Origin: Pseudomonas graminis
Lineage (GTDB): Bacteria > Pseudomonadota > Gammaproteobacteria > Pseudomonadales > Pseudomonadaceae
Direction: 5' to 3'
Assembly: GCF_001705435.1 (NCBI RefSeq)
Contig: NZ_MDEN01000048.1
Span: 1 to 64,000, forward strand
Length of the DNA stretch: 64,000 bases
Shown piece by piece: positions 1-9,592 of this stretch. The position numbers and the translations under genes are program-made. Numbering within the stretch: position 1 is the first letter of the stretch; each line of letters starts with the position of its first letter. A model generated the notes under the pieces. The model worked only from the letters and a program-made list of their open reading frames with translations. It was not told the origin of the DNA and ran no database searches.

Positions 1-205
1 GGCGTGGGCCGAGCGGCATGGATGCCGCGAGAGCCGCCCCCCGCCATGGATGGCGGATGGCGGCGGGCCCACGGAGCGGGACCGGAGTGAAGGAACCCTG
101 ACGAAGGAAGGGCCAAACCGAGAGCAAGCACCCTTGGTTACTTGGGGTGCCTTTCCAAGTAACTCGCCGAAGGCGAAACCGAGGCCGTTAGGCCGACGCC
201 CTTGA
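1..205 (-). repeat. Long hairpin-rich intergenic repeat, copy a (cut by window edge)
   Basis: Read on the minus strand this stretch matches the repeats at 54985-55262 and 63275-63575 and matches 63722-63985 in the same orientation. Shared landmarks, in order on the minus strand, are a GATCAAG-rich start, GGCCTAACGGCC, a GTTACTTGG/CCAAGTAAC hairpin, a CTTCACTCCGG box, a CCGTGGGCCC box and a GGCATCCATGCC palindrome. The far end lies outside the window. Open frames inside it are by-products of the repeat. Confidence 0.8.
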
Positions 206-1321
206 TCTTGATCTTAACCCCGTACAAAACCGCATACCCGGCACCTCGATGAAGCGATGAGCCAACATCGAAACCACCACAACCGCCACCACCACCAGCA
301 ACATCAACAGGTTATCGTTCAGCGCACTGCCCGTACTCAGATACCGCACCAGCGACCCCGGAATCTCCCCCGGTTTGTCCACCAACAGCGGATAACCGCC
401 GAACTTCGCCGCCACCGTCAATCCCGTCGCGGCGACGAAAATCACCGCCGCATGGGTCAGGTAAATCGACAGCCACAACCGGCCCAGCGCCGGAAACACC
501 CGCACCTGCAACAGCCGCGACACCACACCGCCCTCCCAGGCGAACACCAGAATCGCCAGGCAAAACAGCAGCGCCAGCTCAATCGTCATCGGGGCTTGGC
601 CGTCCACCATCAGCCAGCCGATAGTCGCCAAAACCCCCACCTCAAGCACACTGCCCAGCACCACCCCCGGCGCGAAATTCCGCAGCCTCGCGTACAGCCG
701 ATACGTCACCGTGCCCGCATAGAAACAGGCCGCGCCCCACAACACATAGCGCGTCAGCAGGTCGGAATCCGCGAACAACCCGACAAACGCCAACCCCCCC
801 AGCAGCGTGAAAATCGCCCGCGCCATCCCCGGCAGCGCGTAGCAGACCAGCCCGAAGATCAGCCACAGGTAAAACGCGACGCTGACCCACCACGACGGAT
901 AGTTGAACGACAGCGCATTAAAGCCCGGCCACCAGGCTTGAATCAGCAAAAGGTTTGGAAGGATTTCCCCAGGCGCGCGGTCACCGCTGAACGCCGGGAA
1001 ATTCAACAGCAGCCCATAGCGCTCCAGCACCAGTTTCAAACACTCGAAACCGATGAAGAACACCAGCACCGCGATATGCAGCGGCATGACCCGGCCGGCG
1101 CGGGCAATCATGAAGTCGCCCAACTGCCGCGGGGTGTTCAGCGTGCCGACGTAGCGCCGGTAAATCACAAACCCGCTCAGGGCGAAGAACAGGCCGGCGA
1201 ACTGACTGGCGTTACGGAAAAACGACAACTCCGTGATGCTTCGCTCGATGTGCGAGTGATGAACAATCAGCGTCAGGGCGCAGAGACCGCGCAGGCTGTC
1301 GAGCACGAGGAATCGCTTCAT
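188..1321 (-). CDS. Acyltransferase family 3 (OafA/YrhL-type) membrane protein
   Basis: A 377-residue polytopic inner-membrane protein of the acyltransferase-3 family, which moves acyl groups onto surface sugars or other envelope acceptors. The N-terminus carries the family signature LDSLRGLCALTLIVHHS with the conserved R and H, followed by about ten hydrophobic segments. The ATG at 1321 is chosen because AAGGA lies 8 nt upstream and the family begins here; the open frame continues upstream without homology. The last nine or so codons and the stop come from the adjacent repeat, giving a low-complexity RSRSRASA tail, so the natural C-terminus may have been replaced. It is divergent from the dgo operon. 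The acceptor cannot be inferred from context. Confidence 0.85.
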   Translation of the reverse strand: MKRFLVLDSLRGLCALTLIVHHSHIERSITELSFFRNASQFAGLFFALSGFVIYRRYVGTLNTPRQLGDFMIARAGRVMPLHIAVLVFFIGFECLKLVLERYGLLLNFPAFSGDRAPGEILPNLLLIQAWWPGFNALSFNYPSWWVSVAFYLWLIFGLVCYALPGMARAIFTLLGGLAFVGLFADSDLLTRYVLWGAACFYAGTVTYRLYARLRNFAPGVVLGSVLEVGVLATIGWLMVDGQAPMTIELALLFCLAILVFAWEGGVVSRLLQVRVFPALGRLWLSIYLTHAAVIFVAATGLTVAAKFGGYPLLVDKPGEIPGSLVRYLSTGSALNDNLLMLLVVVAVVVVSMLAHRFIEVPGMRFCTGLRSRSRASA

Positions 1322-1611
1322 CTTGAGGGTCCTTGTTTCAGATGAGTTAAGCGCGCGGGCACGCGAACAGGCGCCGACAGGCGTGCAGGGCAGAGAACGT
1401 AAGGCTGGGCGAGCAAGAAAGTTACCACCTTCGGCGCTGGGGCTGATGAGTGGCGCAAGCAGTGTGAAAAACAGAAGGTGGCGCACCGCAGGCTGGAGGC
1501 AGAAGCTAACACTGGGTTCGTGAAAGTTTTGCCAGCGGGCAGCAGTATGCCCGAACCGCAAACTCCTTCGGAACAGGCATTCATCAAGATCTGACCACCC
1601 AAGAAGGGCGA

Positions 1612-1642
1612 ATCCCTATATATGGGATCGAACGTTATATAT
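1612..1642. promoter_or_regulatory. Candidate operator of the dgo operon
   Basis: Two symmetrical elements lie just upstream of the dgo promoter: ATCCC/GGGAT arms (1612-1616, 1624-1628) around an AT core, and two TATATAT blocks (1617-1623, 1636-1642) around GATCGAACG. The position overlapping the start of the -35 box suits a repressor. The IclR regulator at 16101-16904 is the best local candidate by position only. Confidence 0.4.
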
Positions 1643-1671
1643 TGAGATTTTCGGCGCAACCGGTTTATAGT
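1642..1671 (+). promoter_or_regulatory. Sigma70 promoter of dgoKADT
   Basis: TTGAGA (1642-1647), an 18-bp spacer and TATAGT (1666-1671) predict a start near 1678 and a leader of about 34 nt before dgoK. The rest of the gap 1322-1641 shows no gene or other clear signal. Confidence 0.6.
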
Positions 1672-1711
1672 CCGCTCCGCATTCACTCATTAATAACAAT
1701 CAGGTGAAGCC

Positions 1712-2728
1712 ATGCAGGCGCAATTGATCGCGCTCGATTGGGGGACGACCTCCCTTCGCGCGTATCGACTCGGCGAACACGGCCGGGTACTGGAACAACG
1801 TTCGCTCAGCGCGGGCATCATGCAGTTGCCATCGACGCCTCGCTTGATCGGCGGGCAGCAGGTTTCCGACGGATTCGAACTCGCTTTCGACGAAGCCTGC
1901 GGCGACTGGCTCGACGCCGAACCGACGCTGCCGGTGATCGCCTGCGGGATGGTCGGCAGTGCTCAGGGCTGGCGCGAGGCGGTCTATCAGCAGACGCCCG
2001 CCAGCGTCGCAGCGCTTAGCTCTGCGTTGGTCACGGTGCGCAGCGTGCGCGGCGTCGACGTTCACATCATTCCCGGCATTCTGCAGCGCTCCGAGCTGCC
2101 CAACGTGATGCGCGGCGAAGAGACCCAAGTCCTGGGCATTCTTGACTCGCTGCCCGCCAGTGAAACCGCAAAGGCCCTGTTGATCGGCCTGCCCGGCAGC
2201 CACTCGAAGTGGGTGAGGGCGGTGGACGGCCGGATCGAGCATTTCGACACCTTCATGACCGGCGAGGTCTACGCCGCGCTGTCCAGCCACACCATTCTCG
2301 GTCGCACGATGCAGCGCAGCGATACCTTCGACGCCGAAGCGTTTGACCGAGGCGTGGCGGTGTCGCGGTCGGCCAATGGCGCGGCGGGTCCGCTGTCGAC
2401 TATCTTCAGTTGCCGCACCCTCGGCTTGACCGGCGTGCTGTCCGGCACCGCTCAATCCGATTACCTCTCGGGCCTGTTAATCGGTCACGAAATCGTCGCG
2501 CTGGCGCAGCTGCTGCGTCAGACCGACGCGCACTTGCCCGCCGTGATCCTGATCGGCAGCGACGCCCTGATCGCACGCTACCAGCGCGCCCTTGATGCCA
2601 ATGGTTTCGCCCAAGTGACCCTGGCCGAGCAGGCCACCGAGCGTGGCCTCTGGCAGGTGGCGGTGCAGGCCGGTCTGATTCAATCCTCCTCTTCGGCCGC
2701 TGCCCGGCCCCTTCATGTAGAGAACTGA
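1712..2728 (+). CDS. dgoK: 2-dehydro-3-deoxygalactonokinase
   Basis: This cytoplasmic kinase phosphorylates 2-keto-3-deoxygalactonate at the 6 position with ATP, the second step of the De Ley-Doudoroff galactonate route. The 338-residue length fits the family. The N-terminal LDWGTTSLRAY phosphate-binding segment and a GLPGSHSKW box in mid-protein are characteristic of this kinase family. It opens the operon behind the promoter at 1642-1671, with AGGTGAAGCC before the ATG. dgoA follows with only one base between stop and start, so the two are probably translationally coupled. Confidence 0.95.
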   Translation: MQAQLIALDWGTTSLRAYRLGEHGRVLEQRSLSAGIMQLPSTPRLIGGQQVSDGFELAFDEACGDWLDAEPTLPVIACGMVGSAQGWREAVYQQTPASVAALSSALVTVRSVRGVDVHIIPGILQRSELPNVMRGEETQVLGILDSLPASETAKALLIGLPGSHSKWVRAVDGRIEHFDTFMTGEVYAALSSHTILGRTMQRSDTFDAEAFDRGVAVSRSANGAAGPLSTIFSCRTLGLTGVLSGTAQSDYLSGLLIGHEIVALAQLLRQTDAHLPAVILIGSDALIARYQRALDANGFAQVTLAEQATERGLWQVAVQAGLIQSSSSAAARPLHVEN

Positions 2729-2729
2729 C

Positions 2730-3365
2730 ATGCTCAAGCAAGCCCTCGTGCAAAACGGTCTGGTCGCAATTCTGCGCGGCCTGCGCCCCGAAGAAGCGCC
2801 GGCCATCGGTGATGTCCTGTACACCGCCGGTTTCCGCGTCATCGAAGTGCCGCTCAATTCCCCGCAGCCGTACGACAGCATCCGCCTGCTGCGTCAGAGC
2901 CTACCCGCCGATTGCCTGATCGGGGCGGGCACGGTGCTGACGCCGGAGCAAGTGCGCCAGGTCAAGGAAGCCGGCGGCCAGGTCATCGTCATGCCCCACA
3001 GCGACCCGAAGGTGCTGCGCGCGGCGAAGGCCGAAGGCCTGTTTCTGTCCCCGGGCGTGGCGACACCGACCGAAGCCTTCGCCGCGCTGGCCGAAGGCGC
3101 CGACGTGCTGAAGATGTTCCCTGCCGAGCAAATGGGCCCGGCGGTGGTCAAGGCCTGGCTGGCGGTGTTGCCGGCCGGCACGGCGCTGATTCCGGTCGGT
3201 GGCATCACCCCGGACAACATGAAAGTGTTCCTCGATGCCGGTGTTTCCGGTTTCGGCCTGGGTTCGGGGCTGTTCAAGCCGGGCATGAGCGCCGAGGACG
3301 TTGCCAAGAGCGCCAAGGCCTACGTGGACGCCTGGAACCAGCACAAGCCAGCAAATAACCAGTGA
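2730..3365 (+). CDS. dgoA: 2-dehydro-3-deoxy-6-phosphogalactonate aldolase
   Basis: A class I (Schiff-base) aldolase of the KDPG/KDPGal family, 211 residues, which splits 2-keto-3-deoxy-6-phosphogalactonate into pyruvate and glyceraldehyde 3-phosphate. Diagnostic segments are IEVPLNSP near the N-terminus, LIGAGTVLTPEQV, the KMFPAEQMGP stretch with the Schiff-base lysine, and PVGGITPDNM with GLGSGLF for phosphate binding. The neighbours dgoK and dgoD favour the galactonate enzyme over the glucose-type KDPG aldolase Eda. It lies 1 bp after dgoK and 54 bp before dgoD. Confidence 0.94.
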   Translation: MLKQALVQNGLVAILRGLRPEEAPAIGDVLYTAGFRVIEVPLNSPQPYDSIRLLRQSLPADCLIGAGTVLTPEQVRQVKEAGGQVIVMPHSDPKVLRAAKAEGLFLSPGVATPTEAFAALAEGADVLKMFPAEQMGPAVVKAWLAVLPAGTALIPVGGITPDNMKVFLDAGVSGFGLGSGLFKPGMSAEDVAKSAKAYVDAWNQHKPANNQ

Positions 3366-3419
3366 CCCACCCGCTCGTTGCGCCATCGAGCATGTGTTTT
3401 TGAATAAGAGAGACAAGAC

Positions 3420-4568
<1,149 letters not shown>

Positions 4569-4597
4569 TTGCTCCCCGGGCTTGAGCCCGACTGATC

Positions 4598-4695
4598 GTT
4601 CCCACGCTCCGCGTGGGAATGCATCCCCCGACGCTCGGCGTCGACTGCCGGACGCAGAGCGTCCAGAGCAGTGTTACCACGCAGAGCGTGGGAAC
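4598..4695. repeat. Pseudomonas palindromic repeat between dgoD and dgoT
   Basis: The element starts and ends with inverted copies of the common Pseudomonas palindrome GTTCCCACGC...GCGTGGGAA, with further small inverted repeats inside (GACGCTCGGCGTC, GACGCAGAGCGTC). A related single unit lies at 56099-56121. It is non-coding, and small open frames crossing it are repeat artefacts. Confidence 0.85.
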
Positions 4696-4748
4696 AATTA
4701 ATTTATGACACTCCAGACCTCAGATAACCATAAAAAGAGGCACTTCCC

Positions 4749-6062
4749 TTGCGCACACAGACCGCAACCCAGGCGCGGGCGACCACCGCCACGCCGACCC
4801 GCAAACGCTTTTTCATCATGGTGCTGCTGTTCATCACCGTGGTGATCAACTACCTCGACCGCAGCAACCTGTCCATCGCCGCGCCCGCACTGACCAGCGA
4901 GCTGGGCATCGATCCGGTGCACGTCGGCCTGATCTTCTCCGCGTTCGGCTGGACCTACGCCGCCATGCAACTGCCCGGCGGCTGGCTGGTGGATCGCGTT
5001 CCGCCGCGCATCCTTTACACCGTCGCGCTGGCGCTGTGGTCCATCGCGACCATCTTCCTCGGCTTCGTCGGCAGCTTCATCGGCTTGTTCGTCCTGCGCA
5101 TGGCCGTCGGCGCGCTGGAGGCCCCGGCGTATCCGATCAACAGCCGAGTCGTCACCGCCTGGTTCCCGGAGAAAGAACGCGCCACCGCCGTAGGCTTTTA
5201 CACCTCCGGCCAATTCGTCGGCCTGGCATTCCTCACCCCTGTGCTCGCGTGGCTGCAGACCCGCTACGGCTGGCACATGGTGTTCGTGGCCACCGGTGGC
5301 GTCGGCGTGCTCTGGGCGGCCATCTGGTACATGGTCTATCGCGAACCGCGTGACTTCAAAGGCATCAACCAGGGTGAGATCGACCTGATCAAGGACGGCG
5401 GCGGTCTGGTCGACATGCAGACCGATGCCTCGAAACGCAAAAGCGGTTTTAGCTGGCAGGACCTCGGCATCGTGCTGACCAAGCGCAAGCTGTGGGGCAT
5501 CTACCTGGGTCAGTTCTGCCTGAACTCGACGCTGTGGTTCTTCCTCACCTGGTTCCCGACCTACCTGGTCAAATACCGCGGCATGGACTTCATCAAGTCC
5601 GGCCTGCTGGCCTCGCTGCCGTTTCTCGCAGCGTTCGTCGGCGTGCTCTGCTCAGGGTTCTTCTCCGACTGGCTGATCCGTCGCGGCTACACCGTCGGCT
5701 TCGCGCGCAAGACGCCGATCATCGCCGGCCTGTTGATCTCCACGTCGATCATCGGCGCCAACTACGTCGACTCGACCCCATTGGTGATCGCCTTCCTCGC
5801 CCTGGCGTTTTTCGGCAACGGCCTGGCGTCGATCACTTGGTCGCTGGTCTCGACCCTCGCCCCGGCGCGGCTGTTGGGGCTGACCGGCGGAACGTTCAAC
5901 CTGATCGGCAACCTGGCGGCGATCGCCACGCCAATCGTGATCGGTTTCCTGGCGTCGGGTGATTCCTTTGCGCCGGCGATCACCTACATCGCCGTTCTCG
6001 CGTTGCTCGGGGCGTTGTCCTACATCCTGTTGGTGGGCAAGGTGGAACGCATCGAGTTGTGA
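4749..6062 (+). CDS. dgoT: MFS transporter, D-galactonate/hexuronate type
   Basis: A 437-residue major facilitator of the anion:cation symporter family with twelve predicted helices, probably importing D-galactonate with protons. Family marks are FITVVINYLDRSNLSIAAP in helix 1, the WLVDRVPPR loop after helix 2, and the paired R-rich loops. The start is a TTG at 4749 with AGAGG about 8 nt upstream; an internal ATG before MVLLFITVV would remove most of the cytoplasmic N-terminus. It is the last gene of the dgo operon. The final 50 bp are repeated at 15948-15997, which marks the edge of the accessory block that follows. Confidence 0.92.
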   Translation: MRTQTATQARATTATPTRKRFFIMVLLFITVVINYLDRSNLSIAAPALTSELGIDPVHVGLIFSAFGWTYAAMQLPGGWLVDRVPPRILYTVALALWSIATIFLGFVGSFIGLFVLRMAVGALEAPAYPINSRVVTAWFPEKERATAVGFYTSGQFVGLAFLTPVLAWLQTRYGWHMVFVATGGVGVLWAAIWYMVYREPRDFKGINQGEIDLIKDGGGLVDMQTDASKRKSGFSWQDLGIVLTKRKLWGIYLGQFCLNSTLWFFLTWFPTYLVKYRGMDFIKSGLLASLPFLAAFVGVLCSGFFSDWLIRRGYTVGFARKTPIIAGLLISTSIIGANYVDSTPLVIAFLALAFFGNGLASITWSLVSTLAPARLLGLTGGTFNLIGNLAAIATPIVIGFLASGDSFAPAITYIAVLALLGALSYILLVGKVERIEL

Positions 6063-6236
6063 TGGCCGTGTCGATACGGAATGAGGGACGTCAATCACTT
6101 GCGCCGTGACCAACGTTTCCTTGAGAGAGGCGTGGAAGCCGGCTATGCCTTGGCATGACCGGGCTTGAGAGGTTGTCTGCATCAACGAGAGCGACCTTTC
6201 GAGCCGGTGCTCAGGCGCCCCATTGGATAGCTGCTG

Positions 6237-6278
6237 AACCGTTTGGAGGGACAAAATCGACCCTCCAAACGGTTTTTA
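6237..6278 (+). terminator. Rho-independent terminator after dgoT
   Basis: A 14-bp perfect stem, AACCGTTTGGAGGG (6237-6250) with CCCTCCAAACGGTT (6261-6274), and a 10-nt loop are followed by TTTTATT. The T-run orientation serves plus-strand transcription, 175 bp beyond the dgoT stop. The stretch 6063-6236 holds no gene. Confidence 0.85.
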
Positions 6279-6330
6279 TTATCGGGCGGGAGCACCCAAG
6301 CTGGCGCGGGCTTTCAGGCAGCGCTTGAGG

Positions 6331-9300
6331 TTAGAACGCCCAATTCAGTGACAGCCCTACACCGTGGGTTTTATCCCGGGCGCCCAGCAGGCCGTTGTAA
6401 TCCAGGTTGATCCGCGCATCCCGGTTCAAGGCAAGGCTGGCGCGGGCGCCTACGACGGCCGCGTCCCGGTCCATGGACACGCTTTGCACGGCAAAGGTAT
6501 TCACCCCGCTGGCAAAGGCCAGGTGCTGCTCGGCCGAGGTATCGCTCAGGTTATGCTGCCAGCCCAAGGTACCTGAGACGTCCAGCTTCTGAGTATCGGT
6601 GAGGTTGAACCGGCTACCGGCACGCATGCCCAGTGTGGATAGCACGGTGTCGCGGGTGTCGTCATTACCCTTGAGCGCCGTGGCGCCTCCCTTCTCCGTA
6701 AAGCTGTCGCTGTCGAAATGCACATAGGCCAGGTTGGCGAAGGGCTCCAGCGCCAGAGGCTGCAGGTTCAGGCGATAGGCCGCTTCGGTGAACACCTGAG
6801 TCGATTGCGCGTCGCGCTTGACCTTCAGGCGGTCGGTCGAGGTGCCCAGTTGCAGGTCTCGCTTGACGTCGATGCGGTGCCAGCTATGGGACGCACCCGC
6901 GGTCAGGCGCAACGGCCCTTCCTCGTGGCCCATGTAGGCACCGAGGTGGTAGCTATTGGCCGAGGCGCGGGAATGGGTGTCGTCACCCATGCCTAACGAG
7001 GTGTCGCTGTAACCGACCATGGCGCCCAACCGGGTGTGCTCAGCCACCAGGCCGTCCACACCGGCGAGCAGGCCGCCCAGGGATGAGGTTGAGCTGGCGC
7101 TGTCGCTGCTGCCGGCGTTTTTGCCCCAGGCGCCCAGGCCTTTCACCCACAGGTTGTTGTCTTCAACACCCGCCGTAGGCTGGTCATACAGCCCGTCGAC
7201 GCGCAGGCGATCACCGACGGCATCGCGGACCTGGCGGCTGTCGTTGATCAACTGAGTGGCGATGGCCGGATGCACTTCGCCTGACAACTGGGTGTAGGCA
7301 CGCCGAGCGGTAGCCGCATCGGGGCTCAACAGCAGCTCTTCGTACACCGCATTACCGGCCCCTAATTGCTCGGCGGCAGCCGCTACGTTGGCCTGGTTAG
7401 CGGTGTGCGCGGCGCTGGCGAAGCTGTCCGCGTTGCGCTCCAGGGCCAAGGCAACGCCCGTGCCGCTGTAGGCCAGGTTGCCATCCAGAAAGGCGTAGTT
7501 ATCCAGCACCGACCCGAACTGGCCCTGCACGCCGCCAGCCGCTTGCAGCACGTTGAACTGCCGGCCGATCAGGCTGTTGACCTCGCCTGTGCTGAAGCCG
7601 GCGCCGTTTTCCAGCGAGAGGGCCATGGTCGCACCGCTCACCGTCGCCTGCCCGCCGGCGATGATGCGGTCGCTGCCAGTGGGCGAAAACTCCACCGCAT
7701 ACACAGCGCCGGGCGCCAGGTTAAGGTCCCCCGCCACCTGCAAGGTGCCCACGGAATTGCCCGGCGCTACCGTACCGCCGCGGTTGGCGGCAAGTGACGC
7801 GATCCGGCCGTTGCCGCCCAGTATGCCGGTGTCGTTGACGGTCACGGCCGAGGCCAGCGAACCATTGATCGCCAGGCGCCCCTCATTGACCAGGGTTGGG
7901 CCGCTGTAGGTGTTGGCGCCGGTCAGCACCAAGGTGCCGATACCTGTCTTGGTCAACCCGCCATGCCCGGCTATGTCATTGCTCCACGTGTCCCGCCCGC
8001 ATTGCGGCCCGCTGCAGAGGCGCTGGGTCGGTTTACCGGCATCGACCACCGCGCCTACCCCCGGCAGGTTGGCCACGAACTGGCTGTCGCCATAGGCGCC
8101 ACTGATACGAAACTCAGCGGGAATATCCGCCTCGGTGACGAACATGCTCGGGCCGTTGACGGCCTTGCCCAGGTTGATCATGCCCCAGCCATAGAGCGCG
8201 TCCACGCCAGGCGCGCCGAGGTCGGTGGCGGTGGTTTTCAACACGTCGGCCACCTGGGCGCCGGTCATGTAGGGGAAGCGCTCCATCAGTACCGCCATGC
8301 TGCCCGCCACATGGGGCGCGGCCATGGAGGTACCGTTTTTGTTGGCCCAGCCCACGGTCAGGTCTTGCAAGCTGGTGCCGTTAAGCACGGAGCTGTAGAT
8401 GCGCGTACCTGGCGCCGACACGCAGAAGCTGGCTGTGTAGCCGCAGCGAGAGGAAAAGGTGCTCAGAAGGTAAGGCGTGGCGCCGGCGGCCGTGGCGTTC
8501 GGGTTTTGCTGCAGGGCAGCAACCGTCAGCCAGTTGGGCGCGATCTCTGGCACGAAATACCCGAGCCCGGCCATGGCGTCCGGGTTGTTCAGGTTGTAGT
8601 CGTTGCCGGCGGCGAAAATGGTGACCACGCCGCTGCGCGCGGCATCGATGGCGCCCTGGTAAGCGCCCCCTGGGCGAGTGCCGAGGATCTGTTGGATCTG
8701 ATTGAACTGCAGCTGCGCATCCTGCACGGTAAAGTGCGCAAAGGCCGGATCGCGACCGCCTTGGTCAAAGCGGTCGGTAACGCCAATGCCCCAGCTGTTA
8801 TTGATGATGCGCGCGCCACTGCTGACCAATGCATTCCAGCCCGCCTGGTAAACCGCGCCGTCGTTGCCCAGCACAATGCCGTCTTCCGGGCCAGGGTCGC
8901 CGTTGTCGGCGCTGATGATCTGGGCGTTGAACGCCACGCCGTGCATGGGCCCGCCGTCACGGTTGCCGCCCGCGATGCCGCCTACGTGGGTGCCATGGTT
9001 ACCCAGCCGGCCGTTGGAGTCAGGGGTAGGGGTGCCATCGTAACGAAAGGCGTCGCCGGCCTTTACCGGGATATAGGGGTCGGTGTACTCGCGAATGCCA
9101 CTGGTGACCAGGTTGATCACTTTATCCGGGCTGGCGAATTCCGGGTGCGGTGCGTACACCGGCTGATCGAAAATCCCCAGCTTCACGCCCTTCCCGGTGT
9201 AGCCGGCGGCGTAGGCCTGGTCGGCGTTGATCGCGCCCAGCCCCCATTGGGCCGTGAACTCCGGGCTGCGCCAACTGGCGACATTCCCGGCCTGGCCGGC

Positions 9301-9441
9301 TTCTACGTAAGGCGCAGCCTGGGCTGCACCGAGGGTGGCCAGGTAGCAGGCCAGAGCGCCGCAAGAAACGCGATTGGCTTGCCGAATAGCGTGCCGAATG
9401 GAGCTGACAGCAAGCTGTCGAGTGGTGGATGGCTTTTTCAT
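6331..9441 (-). CDS. Subtilisin-like serine protease autotransporter 1
   Basis: A 1036-residue type Va autotransporter: signal region, peptidase S8 passenger, linker and C-terminal 12-strand beta-barrel. The N-terminus has an extended signal peptide cut near AAQA-AP. The catalytic set is visible: Asp92 (GIFDQ), His149 (NHGTHVGG), Asn280 (AAGN) and Ser372 (NGTSMAAPH). An autotransporter-associated repeat (TLVLTGANTYSG...TVAPGNSVGTL) precedes the barrel near residues 500-570. The barrel ends in LSLNWAF, with the terminal aromatic needed for Bam-dependent insertion. It is a close paralogue of the protein at 9593-12595 and lies downstream of it with 151 bp between them. The family includes Serratia Ssp and Pseudomonas PspA/PspB/EprS. 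The substrate is unknown. Confidence 0.95.
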   Translation of the reverse strand: MKKPSTTRQLAVSSIRHAIRQANRVSCGALACYLATLGAAQAAPYVEAGQAGNVASWRSPEFTAQWGLGAINADQAYAAGYTGKGVKLGIFDQPVYAPHPEFASPDKVINLVTSGIREYTDPYIPVKAGDAFRYDGTPTPDSNGRLGNHGTHVGGIAGGNRDGGPMHGVAFNAQIISADNGDPGPEDGIVLGNDGAVYQAGWNALVSSGARIINNSWGIGVTDRFDQGGRDPAFAHFTVQDAQLQFNQIQQILGTRPGGAYQGAIDAARSGVVTIFAAGNDYNLNNPDAMAGLGYFVPEIAPNWLTVAALQQNPNATAAGATPYLLSTFSSRCGYTASFCVSAPGTRIYSSVLNGTSLQDLTVGWANKNGTSMAAPHVAGSMAVLMERFPYMTGAQVADVLKTTATDLGAPGVDALYGWGMINLGKAVNGPSMFVTEADIPAEFRISGAYGDSQFVANLPGVGAVVDAGKPTQRLCSGPQCGRDTWSNDIAGHGGLTKTGIGTLVLTGANTYSGPTLVNEGRLAINGSLASAVTVNDTGILGGNGRIASLAANRGGTVAPGNSVGTLQVAGDLNLAPGAVYAVEFSPTGSDRIIAGGQATVSGATMALSLENGAGFSTGEVNSLIGRQFNVLQAAGGVQGQFGSVLDNYAFLDGNLAYSGTGVALALERNADSFASAAHTANQANVAAAAEQLGAGNAVYEELLLSPDAATARRAYTQLSGEVHPAIATQLINDSRQVRDAVGDRLRVDGLYDQPTAGVEDNNLWVKGLGAWGKNAGSSDSASSTSSLGGLLAGVDGLVAEHTRLGAMVGYSDTSLGMGDDTHSRASANSYHLGAYMGHEEGPLRLTAGASHSWHRIDVKRDLQLGTSTDRLKVKRDAQSTQVFTEAAYRLNLQPLALEPFANLAYVHFDSDSFTEKGGATALKGNDDTRDTVLSTLGMRAGSRFNLTDTQKLDVSGTLGWQHNLSDTSAEQHLAFASGVNTFAVQSVSMDRDAAVVGARASLALNRDARINLDYNGLLGARDKTHGVGLSLNWAF

Positions 9442-9550
9442 AAATACAACTGTCCTTAGTTAGCGCACACAAAACCCCGCGCGAATGCCGTCTTGGTATC
9501 CGCGTCGTTCTTTTTCCAACAATGGGTAGGTTGAAACATTCAGCTTCAGG

Positions 9551-9588
9551 AAAGCGGCGGGCGAAGGCCTGGCTCGCCCTGCCGCTTT
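9551..9588 (-). terminator. Strong hairpin after autotransporter 2
   Basis: The arms AAAGCGGC-GGGCGA and TCGCCC-TGCCGCTTT form a 14-bp stem with one bulge, a few bases past the stop of the 9593-12595 gene. The T-run on the minus strand is short (TTT), so it may reduce rather than end read-through into the next autotransporter. Confidence 0.55.
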
Positions 9589-9592
9589 GCGT

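Noticed and set aside
257..1345. Long plus-strand frame rich in His and Arg
   Set aside because: It is the exact antisense of the acyltransferase gene and has the amino acid bias expected of a shadow frame in high-GC DNA.
7963..9459. 498-codon frame antisense to autotransporter 1
   Set aside because: It lacks a family match and mirrors the GC-rich third positions of the protease gene.
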